This document shows positions 1-7,401 of a stretch of 28,656 nucleotides of DNA, in pieces. The position numbers were made by a program, and so were the translations under genes. The DNA comes from Oscillospiraceae bacterium. GTDB taxonomy: Bacteria > Bacillota > Clostridia > Oscillospirales > Ruminococcaceae. The first letter of the stretch is position 1. Every line of letters starts with the position of its first letter. The stretch spans positions 1 through 28,656 of the forward strand of contig JAEDHF010000006.1 of assembly GCA_016297165.1 (NCBI GenBank), written 5' to 3'. The notes beneath the pieces were generated by a model that saw only the letters and a list, made by a program, of their open reading frames with translations, did no database searches and was not told where the DNA came from.

Positions 1-1317
1 ACCGGGTCCGCCCTTCGGTCCCTCGTAACGGATAACAACCACGTCTCCCGATACGATTTTTCCTGCATTTATAGCAGCCTGTGCGTCCTCCTCACAGTCG
101 AATACCTTTGCGGGTCCCTCATGTACAAGCATTTCGGGAAGTACAGCCGAGCGCTTTACAACGCTTCCCTCGGGAGCAAGATTGCCCCTTAATACGGCGA
201 TACCGCCTGTTTCGCTGTAGGGATTATCTATAGGACGGATAATTTCGGGGTTGAGGTTTATACAGCCCTTGATATTTTCGCCGATAGTCTTACCCGTAAC
301 CGTCATGCAGTTCTTTCTGATAAGACCCTTCTTATTAAGCTCGTTCATAACGGCATAAACGCCGCCTGCCTCCTGTAAATCCTCCATGTAGGTTCTTCCT
401 GCAGGAGCAAGATGACAGAGGTTTGGAGTCTTTGCGCTTATTTCGTTGGCAATATCAAGGTTTAAGTTAACGCCGCATTCATGGGCGATTGCAGGTAAAT
501 GGAGCATACTGTTCGTGGAACAGCCCAGCGCCATATCAACGGTAAGAGCGTTCATAAGGGCGTCCTCGGTCATAATATCACGGGGACGGATATCCTTTCT
601 TACCATTTCCATAACCGCCATGCCTGCGTGCTTCGCAAGCTCGATACGAGCGGAATAAACCGCAGGAATCGTTCCGTTTCCCTTAAGTCCCATACCGAGA
701 GCCTCGGTAAGACAGTTCATGGAGTTGGCGGTGTACATACCTGAGCAGGAGCCACAGGTAGGACAGGTCTTTTTCTCGTATTCACAGAGCTCCTCGTCGG
801 TAATCTTACCTGCCGAATAAGCGCCTACTGCCTCGAACATCTTAGAAAGGCTGGTTTTTTCGCCCTTGACCTTTCCTGCGAGCATAGGACCGCCGCTTAC
901 GAATACGGTAGGGATATTGACTCTTGCCGCCGCCATTAAAAGGCCGGGAACGTTCTTGTCGCAGTTCGGCACCATTACAAGACCGTCGAAGCCATGGGCA
1001 ATCGCCATAGCCTCGGTAGAATCGGCGATAAGGTCACGGGTAACAAGGGAATATTTCATTCCCCTGTGACCCATAGCGATACCGTCGCAGACTGCAATAG
1101 CAGGGAATACGATAGGAGTACCGCCGGACATGGCAACGCCCAGCTTTACTGCTTCTACGATTTTATCTATATTCATGTGGCCGGGAACAATCTCGTTATA
1201 GGAGCTTACTATTCCTATAAGGGGTCGGGACTGTTCCTCCTCGGTTAAGCCGAGGGCGTGGAAAAGACTGCGGTGAGGGGCGTTACAAGCTCCGTCAACT
1301 ATGTTTTCCTTAGGCAT
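1..1317 (-). CDS. ilvD: Dihydroxy-acid dehydratase IlvD, C-terminus cut by window edge
   Basis: Dehydrates 2,3-dihydroxy-isovalerate and 2,3-dihydroxy-3-methylvalerate to the 2-oxo acids, the penultimate step to valine and isoleucine. The first 439 codons are visible, starting MPKENIVDGACNAPHRS; a full protein would be about 550-570 residues, so roughly the last quarter lies outside. Family motifs are intact: NCDKNVPG and the CPTCGSCSGMYTANSMNC segment that supplies cysteine ligands for the Fe-S cluster, then GCSTNSMLHLPAIAHE. The ATG at 1315-1317 is preceded by GGAGGT at a good distance. It lies 14 bases after the ilvC stop, so it is the last visible gene of the ilv operon. As an Fe-S enzyme it depends on the kind of cluster-assembly genes found about 6 kb away. 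Confidence 0.97.
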   Translation of the reverse strand, partial: MPKENIVDGACNAPHRSLFHALGLTEEEQSRPLIGIVSSYNEIVPGHMNIDKIVEAVKLGVAMSGGTPIVFPAIAVCDGIAMGHRGMKYSLVTRDLIADSTEAMAIAHGFDGLVMVPNCDKNVPGLLMAAARVNIPTVFVSGGPMLAGKVKGEKTSLSKMFEAVGAYSAGKITDEELCEYEKKTCPTCGSCSGMYTANSMNCLTEALGMGLKGNGTIPAVYSARIELAKHAGMAVMEMVRKDIRPRDIMTEDALMNALTVDMALGCSTNSMLHLPAIAHECGVNLNLDIANEISAKTPNLCHLAPAGRTYMEDLQEAGGVYAVMNELNKKGLIRKNCMTVTGKTIGENIKGCINLNPEIIRPIDNPYSETGGIAVLRGNLAPEGSVVKRSAVLPEMLVHEGPAKVFDCEEDAQAAINAGKIVSGDVVVIRYEGPKGGPG

Positions 1318-1331
1318 AAAGATACCTCCAA

Positions 1332-2348
1332 TCAGTTATTGATGAGCTTATCCTCGTCGCTCCAGCTATAAAGCTTACGGATATCTGCGCCTACAACCTC
1401 GGAGGGGTGCTCGGAAGCGAGCTTTCTCATAGCGTTGAAGTGAACCTGACCGCCTGCGGAGGACATATCGAGAAGGAAGTCCTTAGCGAAGGTACCGTCC
1501 TGGATATCCTTAAGAACCTTCTTCATAGCCTTCTTGGTATCTTCGGTAATGATTTTGGGTCCTGTGATGTAGTCGCCGTATTCAGCGGTGTTGGAAATAG
1601 AATATCTCATACCTGCAAAGCCGCTCTGGTAGATAAGGTCAACGATAAGCTTCATTTCGTGGATACATTCGAAATATGCGTTTCTGGGGTCGTAGCCTGC
1701 CTCAACGAGAGTTTCGAAGCCTGCCTGCATAAGTGCGCATACACCGCCGCAGAGAACAGCCTGTTCGCCGAAGAGGTCGGTTTCGGTTTCGGTTCTGAAG
1801 TTTGTTTCGAGAACGCCTGCTCTTGCGCCGCCGATACCGAGGGCGTAAGCGAGACCGATATCCCATGCGTCGCCTGTAGCGTCCTGTTCAACTGCGATAA
1901 GACAGGGTACACCCTTACCAGCCTGATATTCGCTTCTTACGGTATGGCCCGGTCCCTTAGGAGCAATCATAATAACGTTAACGTTCTTGGGGGGCTTGAT
2001 GCAACCGAAATGAATGTTGAAGCCGTGTGCGAATGCAAGAGTCTTGCCCTCTGTAAGGTTGGGCTCGATGCTTTCCTTGTAAAGCGCAGCCTGCTTTTCA
2101 TCATTGATAAGAATCATAATAATGTCTGCTGCCTTGGCTGCTTCTGCGGCTGTCATAACCTGAAGACCCTGAGCCTCTGCCTTTGCCCAGCTCTTAGAGC
2201 CCTCGTAAAGACCAACGATTACCTTTACGCCGCTGTCCTTAAGGTTGAGTGCGTGTGCGTGACCCTGTGAGCCGTAGCCGATAATAGCAACGGTCTTACC
2301 CGAAAGCTTCTGAAGGTCGCAGTCCTGCTGATAGAAAATTCTTGCCAT
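1332..2348 (-). CDS. ilvC: Ketol-acid reductoisomerase IlvC (class I)
   Basis: Isomerises and reduces acetolactate or acetohydroxybutyrate to the dihydroxy acids, using NADPH and Mg2+. The protein has 338 residues, the usual class I length. The N-terminal Rossmann motif GYGSQGHAHA is at residues 24-33. The following loop carries two serines (VGLYEGSKSW), which in this family usually indicates NADPH rather than NADH preference. The helical KARI domain contains the metal-ligand motifs DLFGEQAVLCGG and CIHEMKLIVDLIY. It starts ATG, with AAAGAGGT a few bases upstream, 26 bases after the ilvN stop. The opposite strand has a long open frame (1407-2270), but that is a shadow of this gene. Confidence 0.98.
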   Translation of the reverse strand: MARIFYQQDCDLQKLSGKTVAIIGYGSQGHAHALNLKDSGVKVIVGLYEGSKSWAKAEAQGLQVMTAAEAAKAADIIMILINDEKQAALYKESIEPNLTEGKTLAFAHGFNIHFGCIKPPKNVNVIMIAPKGPGHTVRSEYQAGKGVPCLIAVEQDATGDAWDIGLAYALGIGGARAGVLETNFRTETETDLFGEQAVLCGGVCALMQAGFETLVEAGYDPRNAYFECIHEMKLIVDLIYQSGFAGMRYSISNTAEYGDYITGPKIITEDTKKAMKKVLKDIQDGTFAKDFLLDMSSAGGQVHFNAMRKLASEHPSEVVGADIRKLYSWSDEDKLINN

Positions 2349-2374
2349 AGTTAATTACCTCTTTCTTTAATTTT

Positions 2375-2881
2375 TTACAGATTTATGGGTTGCCTTATTG
2401 TTGAACTGCCTTTTTCGAGGGAAACGCTTCCCGTGCGGCAGATTTCAAGTATTGTGTAGTCCCTCATAAGGTCGATAAAATCGTCGATTTTTCTTGATAT
2501 ATCCGTTAATCGGAACATCATATAATCCTTCGAATAATCCACAATTACCGCCCCGAAGGCGTCTGCGGCGCTTCGGATATCGCTCCTCGTCTCCGCTTCG
2601 TTTTTCATTTTTATAAGTAAAAGCTCACAGCTTACGGAATTTTCCTCGTCGAACTCCTTTATTGAGCATACGTCGGGGAGCTTATAAAGCTGATTGATAA
2701 GCTGCTGCTTTGCGCCCTCCTCGCCGCTGAACACAACGGTTATACGGGAAAGCTCGCTGGTTTCCGTTTCGCTTACGGTAAGGGCGTTAATATTGAACTG
2801 TCTGCGGCGGAACATACTTGTAACCCTGTTAAGCACGCCGAAACGGTTCATTACAAGAACTGCTACTGTATATCTGTTCAT
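2375..2881 (-). CDS. ilvN: Acetolactate synthase small (regulatory) subunit IlvN/IlvH
   Basis: Regulatory partner of IlvB. It activates the catalytic subunit and in this family confers feedback inhibition by valine. The protein has 168 residues. An N-terminal ACT domain (about 1-78) opens with the typical VAVLVMNRFGVLNRV...FNINALTV pattern, and is followed by the conserved C-terminal half of the ALS small-subunit family (about 80-160). Its ATG lies one base after the ilvB stop, so the two are translationally coupled and should be made together. The length matches the usual 160-170 residues. The last ~12 residues (KGSSTIRQPINL) are polar and probably disordered. Confidence 0.95.
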   Translation of the reverse strand: MNRYTVAVLVMNRFGVLNRVTSMFRRRQFNINALTVSETETSELSRITVVFSGEEGAKQQLINQLYKLPDVCSIKEFDEENSVSCELLLIKMKNEAETRSDIRSAADAFGAVIVDYSKDYMMFRLTDISRKIDDFIDLMRDYTILEICRTGSVSLEKGSSTIRQPINL

Positions 2882-2882
2882 C

Positions 2883-4550
2883 TTACTGCCCCACCTTTAC
2901 AATAATATCGTCCATACTTCCGCCCGGTGGCAGCATGGGCAGCACGAACTCGTCCTTATCTATACTGCAGTCTATTACAAAAGGACCGTTACAGCCAAAA
3001 GCCTTTTTGAATGCATTTTCAAGCTCATCGGGGGTAGCCGCCTTTTCGCCGTCGGCACCGAAGGCCTTAGCGAGAGCCACAAAATCCGTTTTTCTGTCCA
3101 GTATCGTGTTGGAATAATGCTTGTTGTAGAAAAGCGTCTGCCACTGGCGAACCATACCTAAAACGCCGTTATTCATTATAAGAATTACTACGGGAACGTT
3201 ATATGAAACCGCAGTAGCAAGCTCGTTAAGACACATTCCGAAGCTTCCGTCGCCTGTAACAAGTACGCTTCGCTCCTTAGTACCGAAGGCGGCGCCGATA
3301 GCCGCTCCTAAACCGAAGCCCATTGTGCCGAGGCCGCCGCTGGAAACAAATCTTCTGGGAGTTTTAAAGCTTGCGTTCTGGGCTGTCCACATCTGATGCT
3401 GGCCTACGTCGGTACAAACGGCGGTATTCTCGCCGAGATACTTATTAAGGGTATTTATAACCCGTCGAGGGGTCATTCCCTCTCTGTTGTCGGAATACTC
3501 CTGCTCTTCCCTGCGGAATTTCGCTATCTCCGACTGCCATTCCGGCTTTTCGCTCTTGTTTACGAGGGGAATAAGCTGCTGTAAGGTAAGCTTAACGTCG
3601 CCCCTTAAGCCGCAGACTGCATTAACCGTCTTTGAAAGCTCGGAGCCGTCAACGTCGATATGTATAATTTTTGCGCCTACTGCGAACTTTGAGCGGTTGC
3701 CCGTTACTCTGTCGTTAAAGCGGACGCCGAGGGAGATTATTACGTCTGCATTATGCATAGCCATAGAGGAAGCGTAATGACCGTGCATTCCCTGCATTCC
3801 GAGGAATCGGGGATGGTCGGTGGGAACTGCCGAAAGTCCCATAAGGGAACAGCCTACGGGAGCGTCAAGCTTTTCCGCAAGCTCCAGCATCTCCGTCATA
3901 GCATCGGAAACCATAAGTCCGCCGCCAAAGTATATGTAGGGTCTTTTTGCATTGTTTATTGCTTCAGCCGCTTCCGCTATTCTTATTTCCTTAGCGGCGA
4001 AGGGTTTTTCCTTTTCGGCGGGAGCCATAGGCTCGTACTCGTATTTAGCAATCTGGACGTCCTTCGGAACGTCGATAAGTACGGGGCCGGGTCTGCCCGA
4101 CTGAGCGAGGGCGAAGGCCTCACGGATTGTATCAGCCAGCTCTTCAACGCTTCCCACGAAGTAGTTATGCTTCGTTATGGGAAGAGTTACGCCCGTAATA
4201 TCTACCTCCTGGAAGCTGTCGGAGCCTATCTGTGTGGTAGGAACGTTTCCGCATATCGCCACAAGGGGAACCGAATCAAGATAAGCGGTAGCTATTCCCG
4301 TAACAAGATTGGTTGCTCCGGGACCAGAGGTAGAAATAACTACGCCGACTCTGCCTGTTGTTCTTGCGTAGCCGTCTGCTGCATGAGCCGCGCCCTGTTC
4401 GTGGGCTGTAAGTATATGATTTATCTTATCCCGGTGAGTATAAAGGCTGTCGTAAACGTTAAGAATCTGTCCGCCGGGATAGCCGAAAACGGTATCACAG
4501 CCCTGCTCAATCAGGGTTTCAACAAGTATATCTGCACCTGAAAGTATCAT
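2883..4550 (-). CDS. ilvB: Acetolactate synthase large (catalytic) subunit IlvB
   Basis: ThDP-, FAD- and Mg2+-dependent enzyme. It condenses two pyruvates to acetolactate, or pyruvate and 2-oxobutyrate to acetohydroxybutyrate, the first common step of valine and isoleucine synthesis. The protein has 555 residues. The N-terminal pyrimidine-binding domain has the catalytic Glu51 in AHEQGAAHAADGYAR. The central domain is at about 190-330. The C-terminal ThDP/Mg motif starts GDGSFGMCLNELATA and ends NNGVLGMVRQWQ. All are expected for an anabolic AHAS rather than a catabolic AlsS, and the adjacent ilvN supports this. The gene begins 27 bases after ridA and is directly followed by ilvN. Confidence 0.97.
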   Translation of the reverse strand: MILSGADILVETLIEQGCDTVFGYPGGQILNVYDSLYTHRDKINHILTAHEQGAAHAADGYARTTGRVGVVISTSGPGATNLVTGIATAYLDSVPLVAICGNVPTTQIGSDSFQEVDITGVTLPITKHNYFVGSVEELADTIREAFALAQSGRPGPVLIDVPKDVQIAKYEYEPMAPAEKEKPFAAKEIRIAEAAEAINNAKRPYIYFGGGLMVSDAMTEMLELAEKLDAPVGCSLMGLSAVPTDHPRFLGMQGMHGHYASSMAMHNADVIISLGVRFNDRVTGNRSKFAVGAKIIHIDVDGSELSKTVNAVCGLRGDVKLTLQQLIPLVNKSEKPEWQSEIAKFRREEQEYSDNREGMTPRRVINTLNKYLGENTAVCTDVGQHQMWTAQNASFKTPRRFVSSGGLGTMGFGLGAAIGAAFGTKERSVLVTGDGSFGMCLNELATAVSYNVPVVILIMNNGVLGMVRQWQTLFYNKHYSNTILDRKTDFVALAKAFGADGEKAATPDELENAFKKAFGCNGPFVIDCSIDKDEFVLPMLPPGGSMDDIIVKVGQ

Positions 4551-4577
4551 TGGGGTAAAATCCTTTCCGTATTATAA

Positions 4578-4955
4578 TCAGCACTTTTCTGCAATAACCT
4601 CAACCTCAACAAGAGCGCCCTTCGGAAGCTCCTTAACCGCTACACAGGAGCGAGCGGGCTTTTCGGTGAAGTACTGGCCGTAAACCTCGTTAAAGGCGGC
4701 GAAATCCGCCATATTGCTTAAAAAGCATACTGTTTTTACCGCATTTTTAAGAGAGGAGCCTGCCTCGGTAAGAACGGCGTCAAGGTTTTTGCATACTCTG
4801 TGGGTCTGTTCGGTAATATTCTCTCCCGATAACGCTCCCGATACGGGGTCGAGGGCTATCTGTCCCGAGGTAAATACCATATTGCCCACTACTGTTGCCT
4901 GTGAATAGGGTCCTATTGCGGCAGGTGCTTTATCTGTATGAATTTTCGTAATCAT
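4578..4955 (-). CDS. ridA: RidA family enamine/imine deaminase
   Basis: Hydrolyses reactive enamine/imine intermediates such as 2-aminoacrylate and 2-aminocrotonate, which threonine/serine dehydratase releases, and so protects PLP enzymes. The protein has 125 residues, the standard RidA/YjgF length. It shows the family pattern: IGPYSQA near residues 17-23, the FTSGQI strand, the catalytic Arg in PARSCVAV, and the C-terminal VEVEVIAEKC. The start overlaps the ilvA stop in an ATGA junction and has its own AAGGAG site, so it is coupled to ilvA, the source of its substrate. Position and coupling are a classic metabolite-repair arrangement. Confidence 0.95.
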   Translation of the reverse strand: MITKIHTDKAPAAIGPYSQATVVGNMVFTSGQIALDPVSGALSGENITEQTHRVCKNLDAVLTEAGSSLKNAVKTVCFLSNMADFAAFNEVYGQYFTEKPARSCVAVKELPKGALVEVEVIAEKC

Positions 4956-6157
4956 TTCTTTATCTCCTTTACAATCTTGAAGCCTTCGTCACGAAGACGC
5001 TTCTTAATCTCGTTAACGTGCTCAAAGTCACGGGTTTCAAGCTCAATTCGGAGGAAACAGCCCGTAACGCTTTCGGTGTTGCCCTTTTCATAGTGGACTC
5101 CCGTTACATTTCCGCCTAAACTTGCGATAATACGAGAAATCTCCATAAGCTGACCGGGCTTATCAATAAGCTCAATGAGAAGCACAGCCGACCTGCCCGA
5201 ATTCCAAAGACCACGGTCGATAACTCTCGAAAGGCTTGTAACGTCGATATTTCCGCCGGAAACTACGGCTACTACTCTCTTTCCCTTAAGGTCGAACTTA
5301 TCGAACATAACCGCCGCAACCGCTGCTGCGCCTGCACCCTCGGCGATCATCTTCTGCTTTTCGATAAGGGCGAGGATAGCGCTCGAAACCTCGTCGTCGG
5401 TAACTAAGGCTATTTCGTCCACGTATTCCTTAACGATAGCGTAGGTATTTTCGCCGGGCTGTTTAACTGCGATACCGTCGGCAATAGTCGAAACGGAATC
5501 GAGACGCTCTATTTCGCCGTCTCTTATGGAGTTATACATACTTGGAGCGCCTGCAACCTGTACGCCGTAAACCTTTACGGAGGGGCGAATCTGCTTAGCG
5601 GTATAGGCGATACCAGAAATAAGTCCGCCGCCGCCTACGGGTACTACGATAGCGTCGATATTATCAAGGTCCTTCAATATTTCAAGGGCGATAGTGCCCT
5701 GTCCTGCAATAACATTTTCGTCGTCGAAGGGATGAACGAAGGTATAGCCTTCCCTTTCCTTAAGCTCTAACGCCTTATTATAGGCGTCGTCGTAACAGCC
5801 CTCTACAAGACACACATCAGCGCCGAAGCCCTTAGTAGCCTCTACCTTGGAGATAGGGGCGCTGTCGGGGAGACAGATAAGGGACTTTATGCCGTTTTTC
5901 GTTGCCGCAAGAGCAACACCCTGGGCATGGTTTCCTGCGGAACAGGCGATAACGCCTCTTGCCTTTTCTTCCTCGGAGAGGAGAGCGATTTTATAGGCTG
6001 AGCCTCTTACCTTAAAGGAGCCTGTAATCTGTAGATTTTCGGGCTTTAAATAAAGCTCACACTGTGGGGCTATTCCATAAGCCCTTACTACGTTTGTTTC
6101 ACGGATAATGCTTTTTAACACAGTCTGTGCGTCAAATACCTTATCGAGAGACAGCAT
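4952..6157 (-). CDS. ilvA: Threonine dehydratase IlvA (short form with one ACT domain)
   Basis: PLP enzyme converting L-threonine to 2-oxobutyrate and ammonia, the committed step of isoleucine synthesis. The catalytic domain has the PLP lysine in GSFKVRGS (Lys49), the SAGNHAQG segment and the glycine-rich phosphate loop VGGGGLISG. One ACT domain (about residues 325-401, LLIELIDKPGQLMEISRII) follows; biosynthetic enterobacterial IlvA has a double ACT-like tail. The family is therefore the 400-residue single-ACT form, which can be biosynthetic or catabolic. Its place as first gene of the ilv operon argues for biosynthesis. I chose ATG at 6155-6157 because AAAGGTGG lies 8 bases upstream. An in-frame GTG at 6169 overlaps that ribosome site and is less likely. 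Confidence 0.94.
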   Translation of the reverse strand: MLSLDKVFDAQTVLKSIIRETNVVRAYGIAPQCELYLKPENLQITGSFKVRGSAYKIALLSEEEKARGVIACSAGNHAQGVALAATKNGIKSLICLPDSAPISKVEATKGFGADVCLVEGCYDDAYNKALELKEREGYTFVHPFDDENVIAGQGTIALEILKDLDNIDAIVVPVGGGGLISGIAYTAKQIRPSVKVYGVQVAGAPSMYNSIRDGEIERLDSVSTIADGIAVKQPGENTYAIVKEYVDEIALVTDDEVSSAILALIEKQKMIAEGAGAAAVAAVMFDKFDLKGKRVVAVVSGGNIDVTSLSRVIDRGLWNSGRSAVLLIELIDKPGQLMEISRIIASLGGNVTGVHYEKGNTESVTGCFLRIELETRDFEHVNEIKKRLRDEGFKIVKEIKK

Positions 6158-6211
6158 TCTTTTTTCCACCTTTCTTTGAGCCTTCGCTCCTGTTTTTTAC
6201 AGCTCAAAGGC

Positions 6212-6250
6212 AATAAAAAACGCCTCAAAGCTGTCTTTTGCTTTGAGACG
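6212..6250 (-). terminator. Terminator of the ilv T-box leader
   Basis: On the minus strand CGTCTCAAAG, a short loop, then CTTTGAGGCG and a TTTTTTATT run form an intrinsic terminator 55 bases before the ilvA ATG. Its 5' arm contains CTCAAA (6242-6247), which is also complementary to TTTGAG next to the T-box (6283-6288). The terminator and antiterminator are therefore mutually exclusive. Confidence 0.92.
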
Positions 6251-6313
6251 GGTGAAATAAAGATTTATCACTCGCGGTACCACTCAAATTGCGGACAACA
6301 TATCCGCCACCTC

Positions 6314-6490
6314 TTCGAAGTCAATTAACTCCTATGCATTAACGCAGCATTCACGGGAAACATCTACTGGGTGTAAACCTTTGGGGTTTCCGGCTCAAAA
6401 GGGATAGAAGCACCACTGTCCTTTACCGGCTCGCACCAACACCGGCTCTCTGTAAAATTCGTCGTGGGTTCAGTCTTTATCGACGCCTTT
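6314..6490 (-). promoter_or_regulatory. T-box decoding domain 2, specifier ATC (isoleucine)
   Basis: The promoter-distal unit of the leader. The stem I distal motif AGAGAGCCGGTGTTGGTG is on the minus strand at 6434-6451, the specifier triplet ATC at 6403-6405, and the conserved stem II region with GCATAGGAG...TTGACTTCGAA to 6314. It leads directly into the T-box antiterminator. ATC is the usual isoleucine specifier in Firmicute T-boxes. Confidence 0.88.
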
Positions 6491-6493
6491 ATT

Positions 6494-6668
6494 TTCGAAG
6501 TCAATCAACCTCTATGCACTAACGTAGCAAACACGGGTTGCCCTACTCACCACAGGCTTCAGGCTTCCGGCTCAGAAGTGAGAGGACAAGACCAACGCAC
6601 GCCGATTTCCACCAACATCGGCTCTCTGTACTGCGCTTTAAGGCTGACCATTCTTCGTCACAGCTTTT
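6494..6668 (-). promoter_or_regulatory. T-box decoding domain 1, specifier CTC (leucine)
   Basis: The promoter-proximal unit. The stem I motif AGAGAGCCGATGTTGGTG is on the minus strand at 6610-6627. The triplet CTC at 6580-6582 is in register with the Ile specifier of the second unit, counted from the shared TGAGC. The 3' part is GCATAGAGG...TTGACTTCGAA. There is no TGGNACCGCG motif and no terminator before the next unit begins, so it has no output of its own. CTC is the common leucine specifier. Confidence 0.82.
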
Positions 6669-6694
6669 ATTGAAAATTATTCGATTTGTAATGA

Positions 6695-6723
6695 ATTATA
6701 CCATAAAGCGAGAAAAATGTCAA
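6695..6723 (-). promoter_or_regulatory. ilv operon promoter
   Basis: Minus-strand TTGACA (6718-6723), 17-base spacer, TATAAT (6695-6700): a full consensus sigma-A promoter. Transcription should begin near 6688, just before the first T-box decoding domain. Confidence 0.9.
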
Positions 6724-6772
6724 TAGCAACGCTGAAATTTCTTCGTTATTTTCCGAAATACCCCAAAATATC

Positions 6773-7183
6773 TTATTCTTTATGGTTTACTATATCGGTA
6801 ATGGTAATACCGTCGAAGTATTCCTTGGTGAGGCGGTAATACTCCTCCCAGATATAGAGGGTGTTGCATTCCTTTAAACGGGGGCAGTCGTTCACCTCGT
6901 ATTCAAGGCAGGCTACGGGAGCGAGAGAGCCCTCTGTTGCCCGAAGAATATCGCCGACTGTGCATTTTTCGGGGTCGGCGTTAAGCCTGTAGCCGCCCTT
7001 ATTTCCTCTGTTTGTGCGTAAAAGCCCCGCCTTTGTGAGCATGGGTACAATCTGTTCAAGATATTTTTTTGAAATATTCTGACGCTCGGCAATTTCGTTA
7101 AGGGAAAGATAGCCCTCCTTCTGATTTTCCGCTAAATCAACAAGCATTCTTAAGGCATATCTGCCCTTTGTGGATATCTTCAT
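6773..7183 (-). CDS. iscR: Rrf2 family transcription regulator, IscR-like
   Basis: DNA-binding sensor expected to control Fe-S assembly genes. The protein has 136 residues, normal for Rrf2. An N-terminal winged helix-turn-helix (MKISTKGRYALRMLVDLA...ISKKYLEQIVPML) is followed by three clustered cysteines, Cys92, Cys100 and Cys106 (spacing C-x7-C-x5-C), suitable for a 2Fe-2S cluster. A further Cys74 is present. Cys-free Rrf2 members such as CymR sense differently, so an IscR-type sensor is more likely. It is divergent from iscS-iscU across 218 bases that hold both promoters and repeated candidate operators, which supports autoregulation and control of iscS. It begins ATG with a GGAGGAAT site. 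Confidence 0.9.
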   Translation of the reverse strand: MKISTKGRYALRMLVDLAENQKEGYLSLNEIAERQNISKKYLEQIVPMLTKAGLLRTNRGNKGGYRLNADPEKCTVGDILRATEGSLAPVACLEYEVNDCPRLKECNTLYIWEEYYRLTKEYFDGITITDIVNHKE

Positions 7184-7219
7184 GGGTTATTCCTCCTTAT
7201 ATCGGCTGTATTATCTACT

Positions 7220-7248
7220 ATTATAACATAGGAATAGTATAATTTCAA
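7220..7248 (-). promoter_or_regulatory. iscR promoter
   Basis: Minus-strand TTGAAA (7243-7248), 17 bases, TATAAT (7220-7225), upstream of iscR. The palindrome AATAGCTATT lies at 7247-7256, touching the -35 box. Confidence 0.8.
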
Positions 7249-7285
7249 TAGCTATTTGTAAAAGCGATTATTTTAATTATGCCTA

Positions 7286-7314
7286 TTGACAAAGTAGGTA
7301 AAATATGATATAGT
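7286..7314 (+). promoter_or_regulatory. iscS-iscU promoter
   Basis: TTGACA (7286-7291), 17 bases, TATAGT (7309-7314). The spacer contains TAGGTAAA, which recurs downstream as part of an inverted repeat, as expected for a repressed promoter. Confidence 0.88.
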
Positions 7315-7317
7315 ATG

Positions 7318-7342
7318 TTTACCTACTAAATAAATAGGTAAA
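7318..7342. promoter_or_regulatory. Candidate IscR operator, inverted repeat TTTACCTA-N9-TAGGTAAA
   Basis: A perfect 8-base inverted repeat (7318-7325 and 7335-7342) begins 4 bases after the iscS -10 box, over the start site. A third copy, TAGGTAAA at 7295-7302, lies between -35 and -10. The position suits repression by the divergently encoded Rrf2 regulator; that it is the binding site is inferred. Confidence 0.65.
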
Positions 7343-7401
7343 TCTTCAACAGCCACAGGCTTTCAGAGGTAACCTGAAATGATAACAAATGAGGTGATAT
7401 A

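Larger units (their letters stand above)
6212..6690 (-). promoter_or_regulatory. T-box riboswitch leader with two decoding domains (Leu then Ile)
   Basis: The long untranslated leader of the ilv operon, read on the minus strand. The T-box core GAGTGGTACCGCG is at 6273-6285 and is followed by the terminator. Upstream are two similar units about 180 nt apart. Each has the stem I signature: AGAGAGCCG...TTGGTG...CGG, at 6601-6627 in the first and 6425-6451 in the second. Each has a specifier region followed by TTCTGAGC or TTTTGAGC. Each ends with TTGACTTCGAA (6494-6504 and 6314-6324). Aligning on the GAGC gives CTC (Leu) at 6580-6582 in the first unit and ATC (Ile) at 6403-6405 in the second. Only the second unit is followed by an antiterminator. 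By the known T-box mechanism, uncharged tRNA pairing with the specifier and bulge TGGT should allow read-through. Confidence 0.93.

Noticed and set aside
1407..2270. Long open frame (287 codons) on the plus strand
   Set aside because: It lies entirely opposite ilvC, is Cys-rich, resembles no family, and arises from codon bias in the true gene.
3753..4541. Open frame of 262 codons on the plus strand
   Set aside because: Shadow of ilvB; no ribosome site and no recognisable domain.
6464..6726. Two short overlapping open frames on the plus strand
   Set aside because: They cover the T-box leader, whose RNA motifs explain the sequence fully.
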